Of a DNA stretch of 64,000 bases, positions 41,224 to 51,300 are shown piece after piece. The position numbers and the translations under genes were made by a program. The notes under the pieces were generated by a model. It saw nothing but the letters and a program-made list of their open reading frames with translations. It had not been told where the DNA came from and did not search any database. The stretch's first letter is position 1. Every line of letters begins with the position of its first letter. The stretch is from Microbacterium halimionae (GTDB lineage Bacteria > Actinomycetota > Actinomycetes > Actinomycetales > Microbacteriaceae): the NCBI RefSeq assembly GCF_011761265.1, contig NZ_JAAOZB010000001.1, positions 1,054,001 through 1,118,000 of the forward strand, read 5' to 3'.

Positions 41224-43635
41224 ATGCTCACTCGACGATCCAAGATCGCCACAACAGTTATGGGTGCCGCGCTCTGCGTTGCCCTCGCCACACCGCTACT
41301 TCCTGCCGCCGCGTTTGGGATGACGACGCCATCTGACGCCGCCGCAATGAAGGCGCTACCGGCAACCGCCACTGATCCGAGTGGCACGTTGCCGCTCCTG
41401 AGCGATCCGTACCTGCAGATGCCGGGTGCGGATGACGTCTATGTCGTGTGGAACACCGAGTTTGCGGGCACGCAGAACGTTGCGCTCGTGGGCTCGGGCG
41501 TTGCTGCGCTGAGCGATGAAGACGCGATGCGCGCTGCGGCGGGCGCGACATTCGCGAACGTGGAGCTTTTTGCCGCCGAGTCGATGGCGTACTCACGGAT
41601 GGCTGAAGACAGTGGTTCGCGCCTTGATGAGAAGCCCGCGGCAGAGGACGGCATCGTCACGCGCGATGTGTGGCGTCACGAGGCGCACGTGACGGGGCTC
41701 GCTGCTGGTGAGAGGGTGGCGTACCGCGTGGTGTCGGCTGAGAGCACGACGGATGCCGCAATCTCGGGCACGTTCTCGCTCGCACCAGTGCCGAGAGCAG
41801 GCGATAGTCTTCGGGTGCTGCTGACGAGTGATCACCAGGCGATGGCGAACACTCCGGCGAACCTTCAGAAGGCTGCCGAGACAATTGGCGACATCGACGC
41901 GGTATTTCTCGCGGGGGACCTCGTAAATCAGCCAGACCGTGCGTCGGAATGGTTCGACGACACCCGCGGCAGCGCTTTCTTCGCGACGCTGCAGGGTAAC
42001 GGTGGCCGCATCGACAACAACGGTGTGGCGGAATATTACGGCGGCGAAATTGTGCAGAACGCGCCGCTGTTTCCTGCGGTGGGAAACCATGAGGTGCAGG
42101 GCCGGATCGATGGCATGACGAGCATCGGATCAAGCTTCGGTGCGCCGGTGCCGGTCCCGATTGCGGAGCAGGAGTACGAAAAGGTTGCAGCGGTCGTCAA
42201 CCCGGCAGGCGATGCAACGGTGAAGGCGAAGTGGATCGAAGACAACTCCTTCAGCACGAGAACGTATGAAGAGGTGTTCACTCTGCCGGATTCTTCTCCC
42301 GGCGGTGAGACGTACTACGCGACGAGCTTCGGCGACATCCGTTTGATTTCGTTGTACTCGACGCGTATTTGGCGCGGCACGACGGCGCAGGCCGACCCGG
42401 CCGCGCGCACATCGAACAGCCGATATCAAGAAGCTGTCGGCAGCCTCGACGATCCGTTGGCGCAGGGCTACGGTGAGCACGTGTTCGAGTCACTTGCCGT
42501 GGGGAGCGAGCAGTACGAGTGGTTGCAGGAAGAACTTGAGAGCGACGACTTTCACGACGCGCGCTTTCGCATCGTGATGTTGCACGAGGGGCCGCAGGGC
42601 CTCGGTGACAATGTGATGCCCTTGTTTGCCGACCCCGTGCGCATAGAAGAGAAGAACGCTGATGGTGACGTGATTGGTGTGCGCTACGAGTACCCGGCCG
42701 AAGGCAACATGCTTCTCAACGATCTCTCGCCTCTGCTCGAAGATGCGGATGTTGACCTTGTGCACAACGGGCATTCGCACCTGTGGAACCGTTTCGTTTC
42801 TGAGAACGGCGTCAATTACATGGAGACGTCGAACACGGGAAACTCATACGGCGCGTTTCATGAGCTGAGTGGGCGGTCGCGTCCGCTGCCGCCTGAGCCG
42901 TGGGATGCCTCGAACTACATGGCGCAGGGAAACCCCGGTGGGCTTGAGCCGATCGTGCCGAACGTGAAGCCGTTCGAAAACGAAGATGGTGTCGCGCTGC
43001 CGTTCGTGCAGAGCAACGATTTGGCCGTGTTTACGATGCTTGACACCGGTGCGAACGAGGTTGTGTCATATGCCTATGACGTGCGGACACCCGAGGTTGA
43101 ACCGTGGGTGATTGATCGCTTCGCTATTGGGCGGGAACTCACAGAGCCCAGCAACCCGGAGGAGCCCGGCGAGCCCGGCAACCCGGAAGAGCCAGGCGAG
43201 CCGGGTAACCCGGAAGAGCCCGGCGAACAGGCGCCTGACCTGACGGACGCTGCTGTGAAGCTCTCGGCTTCGACAGTTGTCGCGGGCGGTTCGCTTTCGG
43301 TGACAGGCACCGGCTTCACCGCCGGTGAGACAGTGCGCGTCGAGCTGCACTCGACGCCGGTGATGTTGGGGACTGCGGTTGCTGATGCGTCGGGAGCGAT
43401 CTCGGTGGGTGTGAAGATTCCGGAGTCGACCACGGCTGGGCGTCACGAAATCGTGTTGGTAACGGCATCCGGTGAACGTGCCTCAGGTGTCGTGACGGTG
43501 ACGTCGGCGGGACCTCTCGCGGTGACGGGCGCGGATGCTGGGCGCACCTGGAGCATCGCTCTCGTTGCGTCGTTGGCTCTCGCCCTCGGCGGAGCCCTCC
43601 TGTGGTGGCGCACGGTGCGGCGCAGCGCCGCGTAA
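41224..43635 (+). CDS. Secreted, wall-anchored metallophosphoesterase
   Basis: 803 residues; CCGGAGAT lies before the ATG. Signal peptide to about residue 32. A purple-acid-phosphatase-like N-terminal beta domain leads into a calcineurin-type metal site with motifs in order: LLTSDHQ, FLAGDLVNQ, AVGNHE, MLHEGPQG and HNGHSHLWN. These supply the two-metal ligands. A linker of three near-identical EEPGEPGNP units (43155-43225) follows, then a small Ig-like domain (SVTGTGFTAGETVRVEL to GRHEIVLVTASGE), LAVTG, a membrane helix and a basic tail. The likely role is phosphate release from organic esters at the cell surface. Substrate unknown. It ends at a terminator shared with the convergent HNH gene. 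Confidence 0.9.
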   Translation: MLTRRSKIATTVMGAALCVALATPLLPAAAFGMTTPSDAAAMKALPATATDPSGTLPLLSDPYLQMPGADDVYVVWNTEFAGTQNVALVGSGVAALSDEDAMRAAAGATFANVELFAAESMAYSRMAEDSGSRLDEKPAAEDGIVTRDVWRHEAHVTGLAAGERVAYRVVSAESTTDAAISGTFSLAPVPRAGDSLRVLLTSDHQAMANTPANLQKAAETIGDIDAVFLAGDLVNQPDRASEWFDDTRGSAFFATLQGNGGRIDNNGVAEYYGGEIVQNAPLFPAVGNHEVQGRIDGMTSIGSSFGAPVPVPIAEQEYEKVAAVVNPAGDATVKAKWIEDNSFSTRTYEEVFTLPDSSPGGETYYATSFGDIRLISLYSTRIWRGTTAQADPAARTSNSRYQEAVGSLDDPLAQGYGEHVFESLAVGSEQYEWLQEELESDDFHDARFRIVMLHEGPQGLGDNVMPLFADPVRIEEKNADGDVIGVRYEYPAEGNMLLNDLSPLLEDADVDLVHNGHSHLWNRFVSENGVNYMETSNTGNSYGAFHELSGRSRPLPPEPWDASNYMAQGNPGGLEPIVPNVKPFENEDGVALPFVQSNDLAVFTMLDTGANEVVSYAYDVRTPEVEPWVIDRFAIGRELTEPSNPEEPGEPGNPEEPGEPGNPEEPGEQAPDLTDAAVKLSASTVVAGGSLSVTGTGFTAGETVRVELHSTPVMLGTAVADASGAISVGVKIPESTTAGRHEIVLVTASGERASGVVTVTSAGPLAVTGADAGRTWSIALVASLALALGGALLWWRTVRRSAA

Positions 43636-43660
43636 GCCAAACGCAGCGAGACCTGCGCTG

Positions 43661-43705
43661 CCAGAGGTGCGGAGATGCCGGATTCCCGGCGCTCCGCACC
43701 TCTGG
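43661..43705. terminator. Terminator between the phosphoesterase and HNH genes
   Basis: CCAGAGGTGCGGAG at 43661-43674 pairs with CTCCGCACCTCTGG at 43692-43705. It lies in the gap between two convergent genes. Confidence 0.8.
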
Positions 43706-43722
43706 TGCTTCGATCCTCCACG

Positions 43723-45096
43723 TCAGAACGGCGCAGGTTCGATGTGCTGCATCGGTGCGTGTACCGTGCCCGTCGCGTCTGGCGGATCGTTGAGCCCTAG
43801 TGGATCGGGTTCGAACGCGACCCCGGGCGGCTTGTCCGTGTACCTTCGCCCGGTCGGCGACGTCCACTCCAAAACCCCATCACCGCGCTGCTTCACCGAC
43901 CACTTGCTTGCATGTTTCAAACTGTGGTGCCTTCGACACAGATGCGCCAGGTTGTGCTGATGAGTCGGGCCCCCGAGGGCAGCATCCACGGTGTGATCAA
44001 TGTCGCAGCGGTGGGTGGGCATGCGGCATCCGACGAACCGGCAGTGTTGATCTCGTGCCCGAAGCTGCCGTTTGAGTTGATCAGTGGGTCGATACCTGTC
44101 GACCGCGACGACGGTGCCCGTGACGGGCCGGGTGAACACTCGATCCCAGCCCGGTGCAGTACCCGCGAGGCGCCGTGCACTCTCGGGGTCAACGAGACTC
44201 AAGCCCGACAGATCCGCGGGTGTCGATGAGGTTCCGGCGAGCGTCGTGGCAGGCACTGTGACCTGCACAATCGCCTTGATCGCACCGAGCCCACCACAGT
44301 CGTCGCCCGCCAACGGGTCGAGGCTCGGCACCGAGGTGAGCAGCATGTCGGAGAACAGATCGGCGCGGATCTGATCCGTCGTCCGATGATCGTCCACAGG
44401 CTGCTCATGTTCGCGCGTGCCGTAATCCGATCGCCCCGCCCGGAAGTCTTTCAACGCTCGGGCTTGCTGCGTGAGTCGGTTGAAAATCCCGTGCGCCTGC
44501 ACCGACGGCAGTACCGCGTTGATAGAACTCATCCCATCCGCCAGGTCGAACAGTCGCACCGTGCGGGTCGCGTTGGCGTCTTCAAAACGTTCCTCGAGCG
44601 TCCGCGGCTGCGCCTTCTTCGCCAGAGCTGCAGCAAACCCTCGCAACCGTCCCGGTGTCTCGGCCTCAGCGACCTCGACCACTTCGTGGTCGTATCGGGC
44701 CTTGGCTGCGGCATCCGTGAGGTTTATGCCTGCCCGCAGTATTTCTTGCACATGCCGTTCTGAGATGCGCCCTGCGCTCCACGATGCGAACGTCTCGGGG
44801 TAGTGTTCGGTGACGTCCATCGCCTCGTCGATGCGATTTTGCGTGGTGCGATCCGACATCCGCAATGCCGCCGCGAGTTCTGCAGCCATGGAGCGCATCG
44901 GAATCTCTCGTTCCCGCGAGTCGCGCGACGGAGTGAGACGCATCTCAGCGAGCGCCATACGCCCGCCTTCGGCCAAATCTTCTGCCAACCCCGCCTGCAG
45001 CTGCGCGATCTGCGCCAGGCGGGATTCTGCCGACAACACAACCTCAGCGCGGGTGCGTTTCCCGGCCGAGTGTTGTGTGGTCGTGTTCTCTGACAT
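43723..45096 (-). CDS. DUF222/13E12-type HNH endonuclease, copy 1
   Basis: 457 residues. The DUF222 region spans about 15-330 and the HNH domain lies near 370-415: CRFVGCRMPTHRCDIDHTVD, then THQHNLAHLCRRHHSLKH, with paired Cys and the His-Asn-His core. This family corresponds to the mycobacterial REP13E12 proteins; its members are multi-copy in actinobacteria and their biological role is unsettled. It is nearly identical over about 290 residues to the copy at 57662, while the first 60 residues differ. The upstream 85 bases also match the other copy. The start at 45096 gives MSENTTTQ, like MSENETEQ in copy 2. Confidence 0.9.
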   Translation of the reverse strand: MSENTTTQHSAGKRTRAEVVLSAESRLAQIAQLQAGLAEDLAEGGRMALAEMRLTPSRDSREREIPMRSMAAELAAALRMSDRTTQNRIDEAMDVTEHYPETFASWSAGRISERHVQEILRAGINLTDAAAKARYDHEVVEVAEAETPGRLRGFAAALAKKAQPRTLEERFEDANATRTVRLFDLADGMSSINAVLPSVQAHGIFNRLTQQARALKDFRAGRSDYGTREHEQPVDDHRTTDQIRADLFSDMLLTSVPSLDPLAGDDCGGLGAIKAIVQVTVPATTLAGTSSTPADLSGLSLVDPESARRLAGTAPGWDRVFTRPVTGTVVAVDRYRPTDQLKRQLRARDQHCRFVGCRMPTHRCDIDHTVDAALGGPTHQHNLAHLCRRHHSLKHASKWSVKQRGDGVLEWTSPTGRRYTDKPPGVAFEPDPLGLNDPPDATGTVHAPMQHIEPAPF

Positions 45097-45181
45097 GACT
45101 CAAGTATCGAACATACCTCCGACATTGACCCCACTTAGCCAGCCCACTGTGAATAACTTGCCTTGAAGAACTTTGGGGAGA
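45097..45181 (-). promoter_or_regulatory. Shared upstream element of HNH copy 1 (SOS-box-like and DnaA-box-like motifs)
   Basis: Read on the minus strand, three blocks match the region before HNH copy 2: TCTCCCCAAAGTT, TTATTCACA (45148-45156, fits the TTATNCACA DnaA-box consensus) and TCGGAGGTATGTTCGA (45107-45122), which agrees with 10 of 12 fixed positions of the mycobacterial LexA box TCGAAC-N4-GTTCGA. Conservation between copies is seen; the regulators are inferred. Confidence 0.5.
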
Positions 45182-45206
45182 ATGTGGGCGGTGAAAAGCC
45201 CCGTGA

Positions 45207-46037
45207 CTACACGTCGAGGTTGTGGCGTCGCAGCGAGAACAGTTCGCCCGTGCGCACGATTCGGAGCACGGTGACGAGCAGCAGTCCGCCGAGAAGGTTG
45301 AGCCCAAGAACCGGGAGGAACCACAGCAACCAGTCTAGGTAGGTGATGTCTGCGCCGCTCAAGATCGCACCGAACGCGAAGAGCGAATCGAGGATCGAGT
45401 GAAAGAGCTGGAAGCCAGCAAGCACGAAGCCGCCGGCGATGGCCGCGACGATCTTGGCAGGTTCGGAGTCGGTGCCCTCCTGCATCCGGGTCATGAGGGT
45501 GATGACGGCGCCACCGAGAAGCGCGAGTGCAACGAGCTGCCACGACATCGGGGTGTCGATGAAGTGGTGGGCTGTCTCGGAAAGGAGCTCATGCCAATCG
45601 GGGAATGCAAGGACGATGATGCCCATCATGAGCCAGCCGCCGGCGAGGTTGGCAATGAGCGTTCCGCCCCACAGTCTTGCTAGCTGCCCGAGGGAGCCTT
45701 CGCGCGCGATGAGAGCCGCGATCGGCATGAGAAAGTTCTCGGTGAAAAGTTCGCTGTGCGCCATGAGAAGCGCGATGAGACCGATACTGAACGCGAGCCC
45801 CGCGAGCAGATGGCTATCCGTTGCGTAGAGAACTCCGACGTAAGCGAGTACGCCGACGCCCACCTCGATGCCGCCGAGGAACCCCGTGACGAGAGTGCCG
45901 CGGAACGTGCGGTGCAGGCGCTCGGCGCCCTCGCCGACGATGTCTTCGAACTCGGCTTCGAACTCTTCCTCGACGGGGCCGTCGTTATCGCCGTCGGCGC
46001 GGCGTTCGTCAGCGCGGCTTTCGTGGTCATCTCTCAT
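45207..46037 (-). CDS. FNT-family (formate/nitrite) channel, YfdC-like
   Basis: 276 residues. An acidic N-terminus of about 40 residues rich in Asp/Glu precedes six membrane helices. The family pore regions are seen in ELFTENFLMPIAAL and the following WGGTLIANLAGGWL, plus the second half-helix AGFQLFHSILDSLFAFGA. It is closer in appearance to the YfdC/YijK branch than to FocA or NirC, so the substrate is not clear. The start overlaps the MFS gene stop by ATGA, so the two are coupled in one operon. Confidence 0.85.
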   Translation of the reverse strand: MRDDHESRADERRADGDNDGPVEEEFEAEFEDIVGEGAERLHRTFRGTLVTGFLGGIEVGVGVLAYVGVLYATDSHLLAGLAFSIGLIALLMAHSELFTENFLMPIAALIAREGSLGQLARLWGGTLIANLAGGWLMMGIIVLAFPDWHELLSETAHHFIDTPMSWQLVALALLGGAVITLMTRMQEGTDSEPAKIVAAIAGGFVLAGFQLFHSILDSLFAFGAILSGADITYLDWLLWFLPVLGLNLLGGLLLVTVLRIVRTGELFSLRRHNLDV

Positions 46038-47254
46038 TTCATGATCTTCGCAGACGTGGTCGTCGGTCGGGCCAGGATCCCGCTCAGTGCGATAATCAGC
46101 ACCGCCACGACCGCTGTGCCGATGATCGCCGTTGGTACGCCGCCCTGCTGAATGAGTATTCCGGCGGTGGCGCTGCCGGCAGCACCCCCGAGGTTGTGGC
46201 TCGTGTTTACCCAGGTTGTCGCCGCGTTCTGTTGCCGCTCGCCACCCGCGGCGTGAGCTGCGACGTACGCCACGATCATGACGGGTGAGAAGAACAGCCC
46301 CGCGATGGCGAGAACGATACTCACGGCGACAGCGTCCGAAACGACGGCAACGAATGAGGATGCCACGAGCAACCCCGCCGAGAGCACCACAAGCTGTCGG
46401 GCGAGTGACCCGGGCACCTTGAGCGCGCCGTAGAGGAGTCCTCCGAGTGCGCTGCCGCCGGCGAAAAGTCCGAGGGCGACACCGGCGGCTGCGGGGCCGC
46501 CGTTGCCCTCGAGCGATGCGGGTACTGCCACGCTGAGCGTGCCGGATATGGCACCCGCGACGAGCGCGGGTAGTAAGACGCCGACGAACCGTCGATCGAG
46601 AAGAAGCGACCTGCTCTTCGCATGAACATCGGTCGCGAGCACTCGGTGTGACATGTCGCCGACGGCTGAAGTGGCGACGAACCAGAGCCCACCGACGGTG
46701 ACGAGCGCGGCAGGAACGTAGAGCGCGAGCCCGGGCGCGATGAACGCGAGCGCGATGCCGGCGAGAGCCGGCCCCGCAAGGTAGAGCAACTCTTCCGTCA
46801 CGGCATCAAGGCTGAGGGCTTTCCGAAGATGAGCGCTGCTCGGCGTGAGTGCGCCCCACGCGACGCGCATTGTCGGCCCGAGCGGCGGCGCGACAGTGCC
46901 CGCTAGGCCGGCGAGCACGATGAGAGTTGCCCCGCCACTGCCGACAAGGGATGCTGTCGCGATCGCTGCCAGTGCTCCACCGAACAGAATCGTGAGGAGT
47001 GCGAGCACCGGTCGTGCGCCGAATCGATCGATCGACCAGGCACGAACCGGGGAGAGAAAACTGGCCGTGGCGCCATACACCGCAACGGCTGCACCGCCGA
47101 GCGCAATTGATCCGGTGGCGTCGGTGACGGCATAGAGGAGCGGAAGAAAAACGAGCGCGTACGCGGCACGGCCAATGACCGCTGCGCCGAACGTGAAGGG
47201 CACTCGAGGGAGGGTGAGCACGTCAATATAACGTGCCGTCGGTGAAGACTGCAT
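46034..47254 (-). CDS. MFS transporter
   Basis: 406 residues, about twelve helices. The loop between helices 2 and 3 reads SPVRAWSIDRFGARPVLAL, a variant of the MFS signature. The pattern (short loops, Ala/Gly-rich helices, GTVAPPLGPTMR in helix 4-5) is typical of drug-efflux-like MFS proteins of actinobacteria, but no substrate can be named. It is the first gene of a coupled pair with the FNT channel. Confidence 0.82.
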   Translation of the reverse strand: MQSSPTARYIDVLTLPRVPFTFGAAVIGRAAYALVFLPLLYAVTDATGSIALGGAAVAVYGATASFLSPVRAWSIDRFGARPVLALLTILFGGALAAIATASLVGSGGATLIVLAGLAGTVAPPLGPTMRVAWGALTPSSAHLRKALSLDAVTEELLYLAGPALAGIALAFIAPGLALYVPAALVTVGGLWFVATSAVGDMSHRVLATDVHAKSRSLLLDRRFVGVLLPALVAGAISGTLSVAVPASLEGNGGPAAAGVALGLFAGGSALGGLLYGALKVPGSLARQLVVLSAGLLVASSFVAVVSDAVAVSIVLAIAGLFFSPVMIVAYVAAHAAGGERQQNAATTWVNTSHNLGGAAGSATAGILIQQGGVPTAIIGTAVVAVLIIALSGILARPTTTSAKIMK

Positions 47255-47307
47255 GCTGCGAAAACTCCAGGTTAAAGCGCACGCCGGGTGGCGTGCGGGA
47301 GAGAAAT

Positions 47308-47348
47308 GATCAGTGCGAAGTCGCGCAGAAACGGCGCGATCGCTGATC
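47308..47348 (-). terminator. Imperfect hairpin after the lysozyme-like gene
   Basis: GATCAG...GTCGCGC pairs with GCGCGAT...CTGATC around AGAAACG, with a few unpaired bases. It lies between the minus-strand stop at 47377 and the next minus-strand start at 47254. Confidence 0.55.
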
Positions 47349-47376
47349 AGTCACAGGCGTGGAGCATGCTCAAATC

Positions 47377-48135
47377 TTATGCGGCGCATGCCGGGATGCC
47401 GTCAAGGCTGTCGCCGTCGGCGGGGGAGCCGCCGAGAGCTGCCGTCACGCGGGTTGCTGCATCCCAATAGCGGGCGTAGTGATTCGCGTCGAGGTTGATC
47501 TGGGTGCGGTGCGCGATCATCGTCGGGTCGATGCCTTCGCGGTCGGGAACGCGTGCTGCCATCGCCCGATAAAACAGCGTCGCGGCGGCGTAGGGGTCGA
47601 GGCGTTCATCTCGGCTGCCCCAGTTGTCTTGCTGCTGGAACAGGCCGATCGACGTCGTTCGGCTGCCGTCGGGGTTGGTGACGCCGCTCGTTTCCCAGTC
47701 GCCGTAGTCGATATTGCGGAGTGAGGATTCGCCCATGGCGGTCATGACAGCAATGGTTTGGTCGCGACCGTCGAAGCCCAAGTCGCTGCCCGCGGCGATG
47801 ATCGTGCAGGCATTGCCGAGTTGCTCCACTCCGTACCCGGCGACGTTCGGTGGAGCTTCGATACTCGGCGCCGATTCGAAAGCGAACGAGTCGTCATTGA
47901 ACGAGGTCGAGAACGCGTTGACGGCAAAGACTATGAGCAGGCTGAAGCCTCCGAAAGCGAGCAAGGGCAACGCGACGAGTGTCGAGATGAGCCACGCGCG
48001 TCGCACCCGTGCCTGCTTGCGCCGCCGTTCTGCGGCCGTCGGCTTTCGCCGGCGAGCGGATGCCGCGGGTCGCCGCTGCGCGCGAGACTGCGCGCGCGGC
48101 TTTGTGCGCGGCTTTGCGGGCGGGCGGGCATTCAT
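47377..48135 (-). CDS. Membrane-anchored lysozyme/transglycosylase-like protein
   Basis: 252 residues. A 45-residue N-terminus rich in Arg, Lys, Pro and Ala is followed by one membrane helix (47-73), so the rest is extracytoplasmic. The C-terminal domain looks lysozyme-like: AVMTAMGESSLRNIDYGDW with E136 as candidate catalytic Glu, TSIGLFQQQDNWG, and LDPYAAATLFYRAM, the same order as in actinobacterial muramidase/transglycosylase domains. The probable role is cutting peptidoglycan during growth. There is no LysM or other wall-binding module. Divergent from the lamin-tail protein gene. Confidence 0.8.
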   Translation of the reverse strand: MNARPPAKPRTKPRAQSRAQRRPAASARRRKPTAAERRRKQARVRRAWLISTLVALPLLAFGGFSLLIVFAVNAFSTSFNDDSFAFESAPSIEAPPNVAGYGVEQLGNACTIIAAGSDLGFDGRDQTIAVMTAMGESSLRNIDYGDWETSGVTNPDGSRTTSIGLFQQQDNWGSRDERLDPYAAATLFYRAMAARVPDREGIDPTMIAHRTQINLDANHYARYWDAATRVTAALGGSPADGDSLDGIPACAA

Positions 48136-48150
48136 CTGCTAAATCGTAGG

Positions 48151-48188
48151 CGTCGAGGCCGAGCGTTGACCGTGCACGAGCCTCGACG
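48151..48188. repeat. 9-bp inverted repeat between divergent genes
   Basis: CGTCGAGGC at 48151-48159 and GCCTCGACG at 48180-48188 flank 20 bases. It lies between the divergent lysozyme-like and lamin-tail genes and could be a shared operator or a weak hairpin. Confidence 0.4.
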
Positions 48189-48305
48189 GCCGCAGTTTCA
48201 CCACGGGTCAGGAGCCGTTTACCGGAACGACACCGGCAGGCCATACGACGTCTTCTCGTGCCCGATGGTGTGAGGGCACCCGCGCCAATTCTCCTTAGGA
48301 GCTCC

Positions 48306-51300
48306 ATGTCTCGCTTGTTCTCTGGGCTCGCTGCAACGGTGGTGTGCGCCCTTGGTGCAGCCGTTGTCGTTGCCGTGCCCACCGCCGCAATCGCTGCCGA
48401 TTCCGGCATCCGTATCAACGAAGTCGAGTCGTCTGGCGGAACGCCCGGTGACTGGGTTGAGCTCTACAACCCGACCGGTGCGGCTATCGCGCTCGATGGC
48501 TACCAGTTGAAAGACTCCGACGACGCTCACGTGTACACGCTGCCGGTGGGTACGACGGTTGAGCCCGGTGCGTACCTTGTGCTCAACGAGGTGAACGGCG
48601 GGGTCGGTGACTTCGACTTCGGTCTCGGCAAAGCTGACTCGGCGCGCCTCTTCGACGCGTCGAGCAACCTTGTCGACGGGTACGAATGGTCAGCACACGC
48701 CGACGTCACCTGGGGCATCAACGCGTCGGGTGAGTGGGCGCAGACACTTGAGGCAACGAAGGGTGCGGCGAACGTTTTCGACGCACCGCCCGAGCCGAGA
48801 GAACCCGGCGAGATCGTGATCAACGAGATCGACTCGCAGCCGGCCGACTGGGTGGAGTTCTACAACCCCAGCACCGAAGTGCTCGATATCTCGGGTTACG
48901 AGATCCGTGACAACTCTGATGATCACCGCTGGGAGTTTCCGGCCGGTTCGAGCATCGCGGCCGGCGAGTACCTCGTTGTCGATGAAGCAACGATGGGGCT
49001 GTCGGGTGGCGTCGAGAGCCGCTTCAGTGCAGCAATCGGTATTGGTAGTGCCGACCGCATCCGTCTGTACAACGCTGAGCTCACCATGATCGACGACTCG
49101 CTGCCATGGTCGGGTCACGCGGCAATTGATGGGGATGCCGCGGCGGCAACGCTCGCGCGATGCCCCGATGGTGAGGGCGACTTTGTGCTCGCCTACCCAA
49201 CGCCCGGCGCATCGAACTCGTGCGTGCTGCCTGACGTCGTGATCAACGAGGTTGAGTCGAACGGTGACGCGACGGACTGGGTCGAGATCATCAACATGGG
49301 TGCGACGACGGTCGATCTGTCGGGCTGGAGCGTTATGGACAGCGACCCGGTTAAGCACGCGTCGGAGACCACACCGTTGCCGGCGGGCACGACGCTTGCG
49401 CCGGGTGCGCTGTTCGTCTTCGATCAGCCGACGAACTTCACCTTCGGTCTCGGTAACGGTGACACAGCGACCGTGCGAAACGCACAGGGTGCGACGGTCG
49501 ACGAGTACGCCTACGCGGCTCACGCCGGTGGCGTGTGGGCGCGCTGCGCCGACGGCACGGGCGACTTCATCGACGTTGCGGTGTCGACGAAGGGACTTCG
49601 GAACGCCTGCGGCAACCCGGTGCGCATCAACGAGGTCGACTCTGACGGTGGCGACCCGGGAGACTGGGTTGAGCTCGTCAACCCCACGGCGTCGAGCATC
49701 AACGTGAGTGGCCTCATCGTGAAAGACGACGATGACACGCACGCCTACGTGATTCCTGAGGGCACCACGATGGCGGCCGGTGCTTATCTCGTGATCGAGG
49801 GCGATCAGCTCGGCTTCGGACTCGGCAAGGCCGACAGCGTGCGCCTCTTCGAGGGCGACGCGCTGCGGGATTCCACCACGTGGGGCCCCGCTCACGCCGC
49901 CACCACATGGGGCCGGTGCCCCGATGCATCCGGAACGTTCGCTGTGACCGCGGAATCGACCAAGGGTGCGGCGAACATCTGCGTCGGCGAAATCGCCGTG
50001 AGCGAATGGCCTGGTTCGGCGGAGGTAACAGTCGTCGATGAGACCGCGATGTTCCTCAGCGACAGCTCGGGCCTCGACACGCAGGTGACAGACGAGGGCA
50101 CGTTCCTTTGGGCAGTCGACAACGGCACAGGCACGTTCTGGAAGCTCGACGTTGCCGCAGACGGAAAGACGACGTTTGCCGACGGCTGGGAGAACGGCAA
50201 GCGCGCGCGTTTTCAGAAGGATGCCGCAGACGCCTCCGCCGCTGGCCCCGACACCGAGGGCATCACCGTTGACGGTGACGGCTGGGTATACGTCGCATCG
50301 GAGCGTGACAACAGCGCGAAGGGCGTGAACCAGAACAAGGTGCTGAAGCTTGACCCGAACGCGGCCGGCCCGGATGTCGTGGCGACCCAAGAGTGGGACC
50401 TCACCTCGTTGCTGCCCGCTGTGGGCGCGAACCTCGGCGCTGAAGCTGTCGAATGGGTTGCCGACGCAGACCTTACGGGTCTCGTCGATGACAACACCGG
50501 CACGGCATATGACCCGGCGAGCTACCCGGGGCACGGTGACGGTCTGTTCTTCGTTGCTCTCGAAGACAACGGTCACGTCTACGCGTTCTCGTTGAACGCT
50601 GACGGGTCGGCTCAGATCGTGTCGGAGATCGATGCAGGGCTACCCGCGGCGATGTCACTCGACTACGACACGGTGCTTAATGTGCTGTGGGTCGTCTGCG
50701 ACAACGGATGCGACGGCAAATCTGCGCAGGTGACGTTCAACGGCACGGCGGACCCGACGGTGGCGCACTTTGCGCGGGCGGCGGGCTTGCCGAACGACAA
50801 CAATGAGGGCTTTGCGACGTCGCCGATGGCGCTTGCCGACGGTTCGGGTCGCCCCGTGTGGTGGTTCACCGACGGTGTGACCACAGGTGCGATGCACCAG
50901 GGCACGCTGCCCGGCGGCACGGTTGCGCCTACCGACCCGACTGACCCTACCGACCCGACCGACCCGACCGACCCGACGCCGACAGTTCCGGAGTTGCCGA
51001 CGACGGGGTCTGGCGCGTTCACGCCGCTCGCCGGTGATGCGCTCGTTGAGAGCAACCGCGGCACGGTGACGGCTCCGGCATCCGCTCAGCCCGGAAGCGC
51101 TGTGACGATCAATGTGGGCGTGCAGCACGCTGGCACCGGAGTGAAGGTGTGGATGTATTCGACGCCGCAGCAGATCGGTGCGGGAACGCTCGATGCGCTC
51201 GGCAATATCACTGTGAGGATTCCGGCGGATGCTCCGATCGGAATGCACCGTCTCGCGGTGTATTCGAACGACGGTGAGCTGCTCGGCTGGACGAGCATCA

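Noticed and set aside
48690-50576. Minus-strand frame of 628 codons opposite the lamin-tail gene
   Set aside because: The plus strand shows repeated lamin-tail motifs; the antisense frame has no recognisable domain.
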